Assembly (NCBI RefSeq): GCF_037975245.1
Contig: NC_092581.1
Span: forward strand, 12,491,303-12,555,302
Direction: 5' to 3'
DNA: 64,000 bases
Source: Apostichopus japonicus
Lineage: Eukaryota > Echinodermata > Holothuroidea > Aspidochirotida > Stichopodidae
The notes under the pieces were generated by a model. It did no database searches. It had not been told where the DNA came from and saw nothing but the letters and a program-made list of their open reading frames with translations. The translations under genes were made by a program, and so were the position numbers. Shown piece after piece: positions 49,010 to 62,370 of this stretch (positions are counted from its first letter, which is position 1; every line of letters starts with the position of its first letter).

Positions 49010-50290
49010 TCAGACGGCTGAGGACTGTTCAATCTCATTGCACTCGTATATTGCACTCGGTCGGATGCGCCTCCTGGCCCTGCCAGGGAGGTGAGGCAAG
49101 AGTTTACACGTCTTTGGCATGAGTTCGTAGCAGGCTTCTCGGAATTTCTTGATCCTCCAACAATATATGATGGGGTTGAACGCCGAATTGAGGTACGTCA
49201 ACCAGACCAGTATCGTCCACAAGAGCGAATCCATCGCGTTCTCCGTCTTGCCGAAACACAGGTACATCGAGCCGACCGTGTACGGGGCCCAGCAGAAGAC
49301 GTAGACGATGAACAATAAGAGAATGGTAGTGAAAGCCCTGGTCTTGAAACTCATGTCCACGTTCACCCGAGACGGTCTGTGATGCACGCCGGCTAACCCG
49401 AGCTTTGTCGCCTGGCTGATGCTCAGAGTCTTCGGATGGTTCTCGACGCGAAGCGAGTTCTTACGAACGGTGTTCAAAATGTATAAATATGAAAAAGACA
49501 TGGCGATGAAAGGGATGAAGAATATGGAGGATAAAGCGAAAATGATGTAGAGCTTGTTCCAGATGGTCAAGGGATACTCGACTCGACACTGAGGGTAACC
49601 CTCTGCGAAGGTGTCGGATATCAGTGGAGGGAAAGCCACCACCAGACTGCAGAACCACGAGAAGGCGATCAGCAACTTCGCTTTGTACGGGTTTAATTTG
49701 TCCTTCCTCCTCACTATGATGAAGTACCGATCTACGGATATCGACGCCAGAATCAAAATGGCTTCCATCATGAAGAGAATGTACAGGAACGCTGTCAACT
49801 TGCAGAGGTACTCCCCGAAGATCCACAGTCCCTTAATCAGCGTGACCAGCGCGAAGGGCATGCAAGTGACCGAGACCATTATGTCGGCGAAGGCTAGATT
49901 GGCGAGGAGGAGATTGATGGCCGACCGCATGGCCGGCTTGCGATAGACGATCAAACACACGATGCTGTTACCGAACGTGCTGATGACGATCATCGCGACC
50001 ATGAGCGAGGCCAGTAGGATGACGGCAACGTTGCTGAGGTCGGGCAAACTCTCGGGTGGAGGAGGAGGCGATGAAGATATCTCGGTCGGCAAGGGCATCG
50101 TCCGAGAACTCGTATTCCGACCGGCCGAAGATGCCAACCACGTGACGGTAGTTGTTTTCACAATCGACGAAAGCAAGGGAGTCGGCGAAGGGGTAAGGAC
50201 ATTTTCGGGAATGACGATTAATGGCGAGCAACCGACCAACTGGAAAAGAAATGGCGACAATCGTGCGAAGAGGTGTCTTCCTAAAGACAT
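49010..50290 (-). CDS. GPR63-like: Orphan rhodopsin-family GPCR, GPR63/GPR45 (PSP24)-like
   Basis: Single uninterrupted 426-codon frame. Seven membrane segments at about residues 87-116, 122-150, 160-187, 204-224, 245-272, 316-340 and 353-377. Family A landmarks: N108 in FGNS (TM1), D136 in LAFAD (TM2), D187-R188-Y189 (TM3), disulphide pair C163/C235, P260 (TM5), CWAP 333-336 (TM6) and NPIIY 372-376 (TM7). RKPAMRSAINLLL, DKLNPYKAKLLIAFSW, FKTRAFTTIL, YCWRIKKFREAC and RRRIRPSAIYEC closely match what I know of vertebrate GPR45/GPR63, which also have an intronless coding exon. The 86-residue N-terminus is Pro/Ser/Thr-rich with one N-glycosylation site (N59). Start context ACATGT with A at -3 is acceptable; a downstream Met (M65) is an alternative. 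An acceptor-like TTTGCTTCAG lies about 20 nt upstream, suggesting a 5' UTR intron. Ligand unknown. Confidence 0.93.
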   Translation of the reverse strand: MSLGRHLFARLSPFLFQLVGCSPLIVIPENVLTPSPTPLLSSIVKTTTVTWLASSAGRNTSSRTMPLPTEISSSPPPPPESLPDLSNVAVILLASLMVAMIVISTFGNSIVCLIVYRKPAMRSAINLLLANLAFADIMVSVTCMPFALVTLIKGLWIFGEYLCKLTAFLYILFMMEAILILASISVDRYFIIVRRKDKLNPYKAKLLIAFSWFCSLVVAFPPLISDTFAEGYPQCRVEYPLTIWNKLYIIFALSSIFFIPFIAMSFSYLYILNTVRKNSLRVENHPKTLSISQATKLGLAGVHHRPSRVNVDMSFKTRAFTTILLLFIVYVFCWAPYTVGSMYLCFGKTENAMDSLLWTILVWLTYLNSAFNPIIYCWRIKKFREACYELMPKTCKLLPHLPGRARRRIRPSAIYECNEIEQSSAV

Positions 50291-53240
50291 GTTTCAGGTA
50301 TGAAATCCTGAAGCAAACTTCTTTCTCACATTGGCATCAAAAGAGTTGGGAAAGATTTGGGTATATCCTGAACATCCTTGCAATAAAATTTCTTGAATCC
50401 AACCGTCAAGAGTCTCGGAGGAAGTCTATTGCACACTGAAATGGCGAGGAATTTTGAGATTCTTTCCCTCGCTGAATCCTTTTCGCAAGATTAACAATTT
50501 CACGCAGGAATCCTGTGTCTATTTAAGGACCAGATCCAATTAGAAAAAATAACATTGAGGAGTTTCCCTCATGAGAAACCCAGCCGATTTGCTTTGTTCC
50601 TCCTTATAGCAAGTTTCCTCATACTCTGCTCAAATCACCTCAGGGGATGAAAATGTCAACAAAGAAGTTAATCAGATATTTTGAATGTTCATATTTATCT
50701 GTTTACAAGCTTTCAAACATCCTGTGGTTTCCGTAGCGACTGGTTCTTACAAGATATACGGATAACGAACCTCCGCTAACAGAGATGAAGAACACGCTTC
50801 TTAATGTTTCCCAAGCGGGTGAGAATGGTAAAATTGTTTACGTTTCATGATTTGCTATTTAATCAAAATTCTGCGCTCAGAGAAAATCAATGTCGTCCAA
50901 GGAGTCCGTACCACAATTGTAAACGACTGCATTCTTATCCCTAGAAACTCATATCCCAAAGTCGCAACGATTGGTTTTAACATCTATGCAATCTTTTTCA
51001 AATACCGAGGGCTGATAAGCTCGATATCCTTCCATGCATCTCAAATTGTTGAATAATACCCGAAGGTTGCATCTCAGAGGCCATTTTGTCGAAGATATAA
51101 CCTCTCCTTTCGAGACACACAAAGAAGGAAACCAATCAATTTTGAAGTGTCATAGAATCGAGATAATAGACAGCTAAATATATATATGTATATGTATACA
51201 TGTGTGTGTGTGTGTGTGTGTGTGTATGGCAAATGCCATACACAAGCACCGAGAAATGAAACTTAATTCAAATTCAATCGGGAAGTAGAACTCATGCTGG
51301 AAAAATAAAAAGTTGTTTAAAACCTTCTTTGCAGCGAAGATAAAAAAAAAGAAGGAGAAAACATCATAAAAGATCCATTATTTACTGTTTGTCTTGGTTC
51401 AATGTCTGCCTTCAGGTATGGACGTTTGCTGATTAAAGACTTCGGCAGGGTGTAATAATTTACGGTAGAAAATCCACAAGGGCTTTCTCAAGACCGGAGG
51501 AGAATCAGTTTTGTAGCTTTATCTGTGGTGAGAAGAAAAAAAACAAGAAGTAGGAAAACAGATAAATTGGCAATCTTGACCATGGATTTGACATATTTCC
51601 ATACATGTTTATGAAAAGATTTCTCAAAGATTTCATCAAATGGTTTATAATAATCGCTGTTCTTCTACTGTAGTACATATCTGTTCCTGGTTTTATTCAT
51701 TGTTCTTAATATTTCTTTTGCTATTCTTGTTTCAGCCTCTTTAAAGACCTACTTATTATTGGCTCCAATTACAGCACGCTATTGCTTGGAAAGTTTTAAC
51801 AAGGACAAAATAGTACAACAAATTGCTTCTATTTTTCCTTTCTATTTGTTTCTCTTTTGTAAAACTTGTAAAACCAGTTTTATTAATTATATATATTTTA
51901 TTATTATTTATTTTATGGTGTTTATTTAAAATCAGAAGACAATCTTAAATATATTTCTTGTGGGATATTATAGGTTACCTTTATTAGATTCATATTCAGT
52001 TATAAACTCATTTTTTTTTTTAAACAAATTAAGGAGTGTCAATTTTTGCTAGCATATATTGACAATTAACCACATGCTATTGTTACACTGCCATGAATGA
52101 CCTCGCCAATTATTTTTCACATTTTATTGAATGACGGAATAATGGTCAAATTAATGGAAAAAAGCTTGAGGATTAAAAAATATGACCAAACACAAATTTA
52201 TACAGTATATAAATGGAAAATCCATATATATATATTTATGCACATGACTTGTCAATAGGTTTGAGCATACTGTACTTGATATATTTAATGCTTTGAACAG
52301 TTCATTTGCATAAATGTAAAAATAACTGAACATTTTGCGTCCTTGAAATTTTCCAAAATAGGTTTGTAAAGTATTTCATCCAAAGAAGGTCATCTACTTA
52401 GGATTGTTTCATTTGTGACAATAGTTTTAAGTAAACATATTTCCTCAGGTTAGTTTGAACTTTTTAGATTTTGTTTTTTTGGGGGGTGGGGATGGGGGGG
52501 GTTAGAAACCTATTTGGAACACTGATTGGTGACTTGGTGACTATTCATGAAAGTGGGTGTGACTATGTAAAAATGAGTTCAATGTTAATAAAGTGCTGTA
52601 AATAAGTAATTAAGCAATGTACAGTATGTGTCTAATTAAGCATGATTATTTGTGTAGTTTTGGGCACTTGACAAGTCTGTATTTGTTTATTGTTTGTAAA
52701 ATTGTTGATGTTTGTGTTTGCACAACCTTTAAATATACATGCCAAACTTTCAATATAGGAGAGAGAACACATGAGTACTCAACATATTGGTGAGCAATGT
52801 GTTTCATTGTTGTGACCCTTTTCTGTCTTTTTGGCTAAGATCATGTGTAGCATTATGCTCCCCTTCTAGCTGGGGTTGTGATACACAGCTGACGATGATC
52901 ACACAGTCACAGTCTCAATGGGACTGGGGTCGACAGCGGACCAGTTCGGACCATTCATAACTGCACTGGTATCATGTACAGTTGAGTGACTTAGATATAT
53001 TAGTTAGTTTCGCACAGCTGCTTGTAACTGTCTTGGGTTTTATCCTGAGCCTACCGATATTTAAGGCATTAATCCCATACTGTCCATATTGATGTACCTA
53101 GGTCTACCTACTGTTCTCCCTACACTAATATCGTTCCCAACTATTTTCTACATATCTGCAATTAAAAAATTGGTCGCTTGTACGCTTAGAACTACAGTAC
53201 CTGCAAGGAAATATCAATTAAGGTAGTTATTACTTCTTTA
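50291..53240. other. Upstream region of the GPCR and spacer
   Basis: Probably contains the GPCR promoter and 5' UTR exon, but no clear TATA box or exon was identified. Includes a (TG)n run (51203-51226) and G-rich run near 52483. No other gene recognised. Confidence 0.35.
51174..51228. repeat. TATG/(TG)n microsatellite
   Basis: TATATATATG-like sequence running into about 24 bp of TG repeats. Confidence 0.8.
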
Positions 53241-53249
53241 CTTGTACAG

Positions 53250-53795
53250 TACTAAGTAAATTTAAACACAATTAACTTACTTGATATGAGCAGTTTGTAT
53301 ACAGTAGGTTGCCTTCTACAGTATATTGCCCCTAAATTATCAGCCCACTCATTCAATTTCACTCCTGTTGGCTCCACTAGGCTCAGTAGCTATTCAATCA
53401 TGTTTATGAGATGATATGTACTGTACTCCGGTACACTATATTATTTAGCAGCCAGGAAAAGGCTGCCTAGCGGAACAAAGAAATTCAACCTACAGTCAAT
53501 TATAGTCCTGTACAGATTGGTGTACTCATTAGGTCCATAATCCTGTACAGTTTCTGAACTGTGAAGCCCTCTAAGTTGTACCTAGTTCTAACTTACTAAA
53601 TTTAAACATGTATAATTAACTAACTTCGATAAGTGCTTCAGTTTGTAAAGGTTTCCTTTCTATTATTTTGCCTAGAGCTAAATTATCAGCCCACTCATTC
53701 AAATTCCCTCCTGTGGTCTCCACCAGGCTCACTGCTCATTCAATGATGTACTGTACTTACTGTATGAAAGGATATGTATTTTGTCCACTATATTA
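53250..53795. repeat. Diverged tandem duplication, about 340 bp
   Basis: TAAATTATCAGCCCACTCAT occurs at about 53333 and 53672. Surrounding sequence aligns from AAATTTAAACA (53258 and 53597) to CACTATATTAT (about 53433 and 53788) with many substitutions. Confidence 0.7.
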
Positions 53796-55099
53796 TCCAT
53801 ACAAAAGCAATATAATTTCAACTGATGCAAATTACTGTCTTAAAGTATTAAAACTGAAACATTACCAAACTGTGTACAAGTACCATACTATTAAACATCA
53901 CTACATCTGCTTGATTTTTTAACAGAGAATTTATAAAGAATTATACTATATATAGTGTGCACAACAAAGACCGAAAATCTCAAATCCGAAGGTATAGGCT
54001 TCCACATGCGGTACTGTTTAAGCCAACCTGTCAATCTGTTACTGTATGCAAGTCTCATACCGTTCTTTCGTGCTATTTATTCAGTTTCTAAATCCAACCG
54101 ATCCTGTTTTCCTTCTGTTTTTCATTTCACTAAGCTCACTAACCGTAACTGAATATATATGTCTGCGTACTGCCAACAGTCATTTAAATGAGAATACATA
54201 ACGGCACATTCATACTTCATAGTGAAAATCTGCACTCGACGTTACAATTGAGAGAAACTCAGACCAGGTTGCCGTGCACGATAAACAATAAATAGTTCTA
54301 TTAATGAAGAAAAAATTGAAAACTATATTATATGACACCTTAAAAACACTTGACAAATCCTGTTGCAAACATTACCACATTTCAAAATATCTCTCTGAAT
54401 TTTTTTTTTAAAAGTCAAAAGGTTTTTACCTGAGAGGGCATTTAAAACGATGAACTGGTTAGAGTATATATTTCTGTGTTTTCCTAGAGTTGATCTTTTC
54501 CATGTTAATACATAATGTACAACCGAGTCGCTAGCAACACAGAACCACTGTACTTTGTGCCGTTAACTGACAGGTTGCAGTAGACTTCAGGTCTTTACCA
54601 AAATGTCACGTTCCAATTATATTAACTTCCCAACCGTTTGCTCGTCTCTATGGGGAAAATGTGAACGGGAGACTTGTGGAGCTTTTCTTCTTCCAAACGC
54701 ATAATTAAGGCTGTCAGTGGGGATTGAGTATGGCATCATAATACTACCACATATATATATATGGAAAAAGCGTGGGCTAATTAAAATCAATATGGAAGAA
54801 AAGTAAAGATATGAGTCTATGATTTGTTAAAATACGGCAGCTATCTCTGACGGAGAAGGGATTTTTTACAAAGGGAAAAGGAATCTGCAAAGTTGTCTGT
54901 TGTTGTTTTTATCTCTTTTTACCTTTTTTATTTAATTGTTTGATCTATGGTTTTTTGAGAGGGAAGGAAAATTTTACCTACACGTCACCTATGACTATGT
55001 GACGTACGTTGCAAAGGAATTGGCAAACGATTTGAATAATTTGGAATAAATAATTACTTCTAAATATGAGATGTGGTGTAGAAATTCAGGCTATTAACC

Positions 55100-55403
55100 G
55101 GTGCTGTGGCCGGGTGGATAAAGGCAGGTGGCATCTGAAACAATTAGGCTTAACAATCTGGGGTTTCCGACCAGGTCATAGTAAGGTGGGTTTTTCATCC
55201 CAAGAGCAATCTACAGTTTTCCCATCTGAAATGACTTTCTAAATTGAAAAGACTCCAAATTTGAGTTAAAAATGTTTGAATTGGAAGCCACCCGACGTGA
55301 AAGTTGTAATCCATAAGCCCTGGCGGGTTTCTCCAACATTTGTGGTCTCTGAAGCATCGTAAAACTTTACCGATGTGTATATTATTATTACTATTATTAT
55401 TAG
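55100..55403 (+). mobile_element. tRNA(Ser/Leu)-derived SINE
   Basis: GTGCTGTGGCCGGGTGGATA followed by AAGGC resembles the A-box half of a tRNA-Leu/Ser, and GGGTTTCCGACC the B box. The element ends in an ATT simple repeat (55380-55403), as retroposed SINEs do. About 300 bp; single copy in the window. Confidence 0.5.
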
Positions 55404-58400
55404 ATGCTAGTAGATTTTTGCCATTTGCCAGTAAAAATTCAATTTTTAATTTTCAAATTAATTTTCTGCCAGTTGCCATTAAGAACATGAAAACATGCTT
55501 TTAAGTAAAGAACAAAACATGAAAACATGATAAGTCAGTGAGTGAGTTTGAAAGATTTCCACACCTGACATAAGTCCCACATTTAAATATTATTAAAATA
55601 TTAAATATTATTATTAAAATATTATCCTTGGGCGGCTACATTAGGGCTGTACCAGAGACTGCATGCCGTGTGCTATTTATAATTCAGACAAATGCCTGTG
55701 AAAAGTTGGTTTTACCCTGTACATATGCTGTGGCACTGGCAAAAATGTGCTCAATTGGTTAAACTTGAATATCAACTGTAAAGTACTACCTAATAGCTGA
55801 GATAGGTAACAACAACAATCAAGTCAATAATAATAATCATCGTCATAATTTAAAGGCTATTAGAGGGCTAAGCAGCCACACGTGTGTGCGTGGAAGAAGC
55901 CGGTAAATGATACAGTATTAACACTTAATGTCTGACGACTAACCCATTTACAGTTAAACAGATATATTAGACATTTGTTAGCAATTAATGTCAGACCAAA
56001 TGTCTCAGATTATCCAAAACCCATGGATTTCTCCAAACCCATGCACCCAGATGCTACAGTGTACAGTAGGTTCCATTGTGCCCTGTAATGCCAGTGTGGC
56101 CATTATCCACTTGACCATATAGCACTAGTTCAGCTATTTAGCAATATGCTGTATTTGGGAAATGTTCCAAATGAGGTCTGGACCCTTGTAATGGAAAAGT
56201 TACATAGTTTATACAGTGTTAGCTCATACAAAAGACAAGAGTTGAAGTGGAGTCACTGTAATCTACAGTAGCACTTGTACAGTATGTTTAAAGTACGAGC
56301 TAGGCTATGTACCTCTAACTATGAAAGAGTGTTAGGTCTCTTCTTTAGGGCTATTTACAAATTCAGGAATATTCCAGGGTAAGTATACAATCTGGGCATA
56401 TTTCAGTACAAATGATACGTAATTAATAATTCTTATGCTAAATGCTACCGGGTGATATTATAGATAGATAATTGAGATGACGTATATCTTTCTGCAACGC
56501 CTCTTAACCTCAAAAATAGAGTTCCAAATGAATTGGAGATGTGATTAAATCCACACCAAAAACGGACGTCTAAGGGAGGGCATCAACCGGTGAGGTTTGG
56601 ACATGAAGTGTGTACAGTGTTAAAAGGTTACCAGTTCATTCTAAGTATGGTAGAACGAGAGTGCTAAGGTTGTGGGGAGACAGGTAAGCGAGGAGCGAGA
56701 AGTAAATACTCTTTGTTCTCCCAAGTGCTGATGAATGGAGGCAGTTCAACCACAAAGAGTCTGGGTGAAAACTACAATCTCTCGTTCAATTAGGACTGTT
56801 TAACTTTTCTCTGGACGATTTGAGGAGTACCAACGCTTTATTGATGTTGACAATTTTTTGGGCAGTCAACGTTTTGACAGTTTAGGACACTTTGCGATTT
56901 TTTCCGACATATTTTTGACTTTTTTGAAAGCTGACATTTAGCCTAACCTTTGCATGGTAGCAGTGTAATTAGCAACCAGCTTCCTTAAAATAACTCAATT
57001 CACCTTGCTTCCCACGCACATTTACTTCCATTCAGTTAGAACTTCATTCACTTGATGTTATTAATTGTTAACATTCATCAGTAGCTAATTTCATTATATG
57101 TCAAAGGTCAATTCCAACCACCACTGGCATGATCACATATCTGTGATTTATCATCAAGTATATTGAGGTGATTTACCAAGTTATTTGTTCCCATTATTGT
57201 TGTAAGTTTACCTGAATTAATACTGGTCAAGTCCTTCTAATTCTTGCCTGTGATTCCACTCTGCTTTGGGCACTGACTTGATATCATAGATCCAAAAAGG
57301 CTTGAAAAAGCCAACAGACTTAGTTCTACATTTAAAGTCTCAATGTGTGTTTGCCAAATATTAATTTCTACCTTTCCAGCTACTGCCCTAAAAGCTCAGT
57401 GAAAATAACACCGTTCTATGCAACTTTCATATCAATATTCATTATTTTTATTGAGTTATCTGTCGTTAAACATTTTGAGCTGAATAAAATTCCCAAGATT
57501 TATTAACAAGTCCATAGATTCCACAAACTTCAATCAAAATTTGCAGGCCCCGTCCAACAGATCATGCGCCAATCAAATCTCTCTGTTTTGTTTACAACCG
57601 TTAGGCACTTAGGTACAGTACCATCATTTTCGTGGCTAGCCTGTGTTAGGTTTCTTCTCTTGAATAGTATAATTCTTTTAGTCTTACCGATGGAGCTTGC
57701 AAAATTGTGTTATTTCTTTCCATTGCAAGGAATAAACAGGTGTTTCAGGAGTTTCCTCTGTGGAATTGGGTAAAAAAAGAGGACCGTACAAGTATATATA
57801 GGTTACATTTGTGTAATGAATCAGAACAACAAGACAGGTACTGTACATTTAAAAAAAAAAAAAAAAAACATCTCAACAAGTTTTAGCATGAATGATAAAA
57901 GTATCATGAACAAGTACTGATGGCCTTCAAAATTATTAAACTTGAGTTCAAACCCTACGGTGTACGTAAGTTCAGCACTTGAGAATTATATTTTCTTTCA
58001 TTTTCGGTGGATGTTTACAAACACGATTGATTAGAAAATCAGGGAATTTAAATAATTTATCTGCTAATTGCAGTAATACATACATATGATATACAGTAAA
58101 CATATAAATAGCAGCTATGTACAGTTACTGCAGTAAACAGTTTAAAGTTGATTTCATAGAAGCCTGCATGTACTATATATTCAATATTCACAATATATTT
58201 ATACAGTACAGTAACCATAAATTTACAATATATCTATACAGTAACCATAAATTTTTTAACTACAATAACACAATTTTCTCTGAACAATAAATGACATGCT
58301 GGAGTTTCAGACAACTGTCTAGATTCCCAATATAAGCTCCTGTACTACCATTATTTCCATAAATATTATTTACTTAAATACATCTCACTATAGTATAAAG

Positions 58401-59575
58401 ACATACTATAAGTAGCAATAAAACCTTCAGAGAATAATTCTAACTGTACATTTCACTAGTAGGAATCAAACTGAGATTTGTACAGTACAGTACAGTACAA
58501 GCACACACAGTAGACAATGTATTATCCTCGACGTGCATCTCTTTATGTCCAAACTGAATTGTCACCATGACATCAAGAAGAAAATTATGTGTTCTGATTG
58601 GAAATTAGTGGCTGATTGTCATACTGCATTTTGCCATGACCTTTCAGACTTATTGTATTAAATGCCAGTACATATTATATAGTCAAGCATAGTTGAAAGC
58701 AAATTAAAGAGCTAAATTATCTTTCTTCTCATGTAGCTGAGTTTTATCAGAATATTAGGCTATATAGATGTATAATTCTGAAGGTAGTACATGTATTAAT
58801 TTAGGAGACGTTAGTGCAAATTTGGTCAAGTTTGACGTCCCCAATACCATGAGATGAATAAAATATACATTGTGATTAATACATGTTTAATACAGGATGA
58901 AGTTTGACAGTCTGATATATCCTAAGTACTGTACATGACAGTAGCAAGTACAGTACTAGGCTTATGACGGTTTGGCCATTTTGTCATTTTATGATATGTA
59001 TGTTTACAGAACAGTACATGTATGCATATTAGCCAAACCGATGTTTTAGGATTTACTTCTTTCTTTTTTTAACATTGACCATATATGACTTCAGATATCG
59101 CAAAGGCGTTTTAAATTCCTTACCAATGTATACACCTACCACATTTAAAGTTCATCCTTGATATGGGTTAGGAGTGACAACCTTTTAGTTATCAGTACTT
59201 CTACCAATAACTTTCATTTGTTCCTACACTATGATAATGTCCATGACTGCAGACTAACCCTCCAAAATATTGCAGGATGCCAGTTAAGTACCATTTTTGC
59301 CAAAATTACCAATGATGCATTTGTAAGTGTATCTCATCCCCGGTATTAAACATCACCTGTAGGGATGAGGCGACACATCAAGGGACTCATTGCTAGCTCA
59401 CTTCAAGTGGAGCTTACATACTGTTTCTATCACAATAGTTCCCAATATACAGTATCTTAAAATGTACATTTCCATGAAAGGATTAATATTGTACTTATGC
59501 CAAGTCATATGGGTACTTGCATTAATAATGACTTGAGTCCAGTGTGCAGATTTGGCTAAGACCTTATTATATGTT
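55404..59575. other. Spacer without recognised gene
   Basis: AT-rich sequence with many TACTGTAC/GTACAGTA octamers (for example 58481-58498), an A run at 57850-57867 and short inverted TA runs. No coding exon or RNA gene recognised. Confidence 0.4.
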
Positions 59576-60226
59576 CAAGGGCGGCGGAAGCACTTTTAAT
59601 CTGGGGGGGCACCGACATCAAAGGGCACTTTGCAGAAATTCGATTGGACTGATGCAGCCTGATATTTAGTACCCTTTATAACTCTTATTGTATTATCTTA
59701 TTTGCATATACACATCACTCCATCCACGCCCCCCCCCACCCTAGAGGAAAAAATGCATACTAGCACTGCAATATCCAATGTGCAAATTGGGAAACAAGGA
59801 ACAAGTTTTCTTTGAAGACAGAATGAGGTGAAATCATGCTAGTTGCTAATGTAGAAATCTTCTGAATTAGAGTTTATTTCTTGTTAATATCTTAACAAAT
59901 TTGTCTCCATTCGAAATAGCTATGAGTTTGACCCACAGAAATTCATTAAAAGTCAGGGGCGTAGCCAGGATTTGCAAAGTTGTATAGGCACGACTATCTG
60001 AGCGGAGCGCCACCATCGGTTGGCGCGGAGCATACAAGAAAATTTTGGTTTTACAATGCCCTCAGATGGCCGGAAACGGCCCTTCCCGAGTGTTCATTCT
60101 GGTTTCCTGACCTCTTGCTAACTTGAGACACCTCAATTTTTATGTAGAAAAAGGGCACATTTTTAACCTGAGGAAAAGTGGGGGGGCACGTGCCCCCTGT
60201 GCCCCCCCCTGGTTCCGCCAACCTTG
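59576..60226. mobile_element. hAT-type composite MITE, copy 2
   Basis: Starts CAAGGGCGGCGGAAGC and ends GGTTCCGCCAACCTTG, with a perfect 8-bp target duplication TATATGTT (59568-59575 and 60227-60234). 651 bp, near-identical by eye to 11894-12548 over its length. Hairpin module at 60001-60033. No coding capacity. Confidence 0.93.
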
Positions 60227-61239
60227 TATATGTTCGTGATTATCTTAAATCTCTCTCTCTCTCTCATCAATTGACTTGAAGAAAGTACGTAGAACCTCAT
60301 GGCTAAAACCGGATTTTAGCCAGAAAGCAATAGGCATAGGGACCAGTACCAACCAAGGGATGGATAGTTCGGTTGGTGAAGCAAACTATATTATAACCAT
60401 GAGTTCATGCTTCTGCTCAGGACTGCTCAAGCCAAAAATGTCTTTGCTTAAATAGATTCAAGTTTGCCTACCATTCAACTTCTCAGTCGATACCTGCCAT
60501 GAAATTTACTCAAATCATTAATTAATTTATACATGTAGAAATTTGGATTGCTTATAAATACAATATAGCTACTGCATGCGTGTTCACAATAACAGTGTGC
60601 TTTTCTAGAGTGGCCTGACATCAGGCATTTACAATCACTAGCAATGGGGATCTTCAACGTTTCTACCGGGCATGCTGTTTTTAGGCCTATTGATCAGTCC
60701 TAATTGAGGGCGTGATGTACTGTACTGTCTGCATATCATAAAACATGATCTCCAAAGATTTTATAACTAAATTTATGAGCTAGTTGTGAAAATATGTTTC
60801 AAAATATCACGTCTTCAATAATTACTGTATATCAAACATGATCTAGTAGGAATTGCAGATCTATATAAGTGTATATTTTGGAAACTTGGATACAATGTTT
60901 ACTGATGCTCAAAGCTTAAAGTTAGTACGCAATGTGCAAACGTGATTGAGAAAATGTCAAAGAAGCTTTCTGATTGGTTGATGATCACAACCTGTGTAAA
61001 GTTGCGAACAAAAAAACAACAAAAAAGTGGGCAACATTTCATTGTACTAGCTAGTAGTGTTGAGTGGTGTACTAGTGTTCTAATGATGAGTGGTAAAATC
61101 CATATAAGTTAGCTCGAATATGTCACACAATATTTGGGAAGCTGCAGGTATAGTTTGCCCAGAAGTGTCCGTCAGAATTTCCTCAAAGGAATTCTCAGTG
61201 ATTTCAGAGATTGCAGCTTGTTTCTGTTTCTGTTAAATA
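60227..61239. other. Spacer without recognised gene
   Basis: AT-rich; a short CT repeat at 60250-60265. Nothing else supported. Confidence 0.4.
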
Positions 61240-62370
61240 CGAGACCGTTAAAAACCTCTCACTGGTATCACAACGAGGATGTTGGTACGCAGCGTTAGTA
61301 AAAATGCGTAGGCAATCTAGTTTAAAACACCTCAAGACCAGGGCTCTCCTTAACGGCCAAGCATTGCGTATTCCAGTCTTTTATAGTCCTAGAATAGAAA
61401 CTATACTGTAAAGCACAATGATTATGTGGAATTTGAATATAGCGGCCACGTCTCCCTGGTTTCAAGAAGGGATTAGTCTAGTTTGGGACTCCAACTAGGC
61501 CATTAATATTTTGATAAAAAAGCATGAGTCTGGCCCTTTACCTTCTTTCTATTAGGGTTTCCCATTTCAAAGTCTTTAAGATCTCAGTGGCGCTGGGTTA
61601 ATTGCGTACCGAAATCACAAGTTACAAAACGTGCTGCTTTCCTTTGAATTTTTTTTCTATTTTTATCTTTGTCTGAGACCATACTGTATAAGGGTCCCAA
61701 ATCTGAGCTGCATATTCAAGAGTAGAGCGACACATATCTAGGCCAACTCACGTAATTCTGTTGGGCAAGAGCGCCAAGGGTCCTGCAGGTCCTAGAGCAT
61801 ACAGTATATCTTATCAATATGTGTAGAGAAAGATAAATTGTCAATAAACAGGATACCAAGATAAGGTTGCACAGTGACGCAGTCCAATATTTGATTGTAT
61901 ATGGAGTAAAAAACACAGATTTTGCCCTGCTACGCTTTATAGACATCATGAAGCATTTAAAGGGATTGGATTTCATGTCCCAAAGCGTAGCCCAGGATTC
62001 AAAAGCAATCAGATCTTTCTGGAGGATGAGATGAATCGTCAAATGAGTGAATAGGCCTATACAGCAAAGCATCATCCGCAAAACCGCAACGCAAAACGAA
62101 GTTGAGATTTAATGTGATGAGTAATGTCGTTTATATTGCATAAGAACAGAACTGGGCCAAGATCGACAGGTGCCTTGTGGGACACCTGAGAGAACAGGAG
62201 CGGATGTTGATGATATTCCATGGATAACCACACTTTGGGTCCTGTACGTGTGACAAGAAGCTATTGATCTAACAGGAGAGATCTCCCCGAATTCCAACAT
62301 GGCCGATTTTGGCCAGCAATTTACGATGAGAGACTACATCAAATGCCTGTCAAGTTTCACATAACTAGAA
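61240..62370 (-). mobile_element. Decayed LINE reverse transcriptase fragment
   Basis: Read on the minus strand with frame changes and stops. In order: SHRKLLAKIGHVGIRG (about 62340-62285), SGVPQGT (about 62190-62165), the catalytic FADDA motif (about 62085-62065), FESWATLWDMKSNPFKCFMM near 61950, and YSRTIKDWN near 61360. These are successive motifs of a non-LTR reverse transcriptase and its C-terminal tail. Stops and frameshifts show it is dead. Confidence 0.75.

Noticed and set aside
49461-50231. Open frames overlapping the GPCR on both strands
   Set aside because: Shadows of the 426-codon receptor frame; none shows family similarity.
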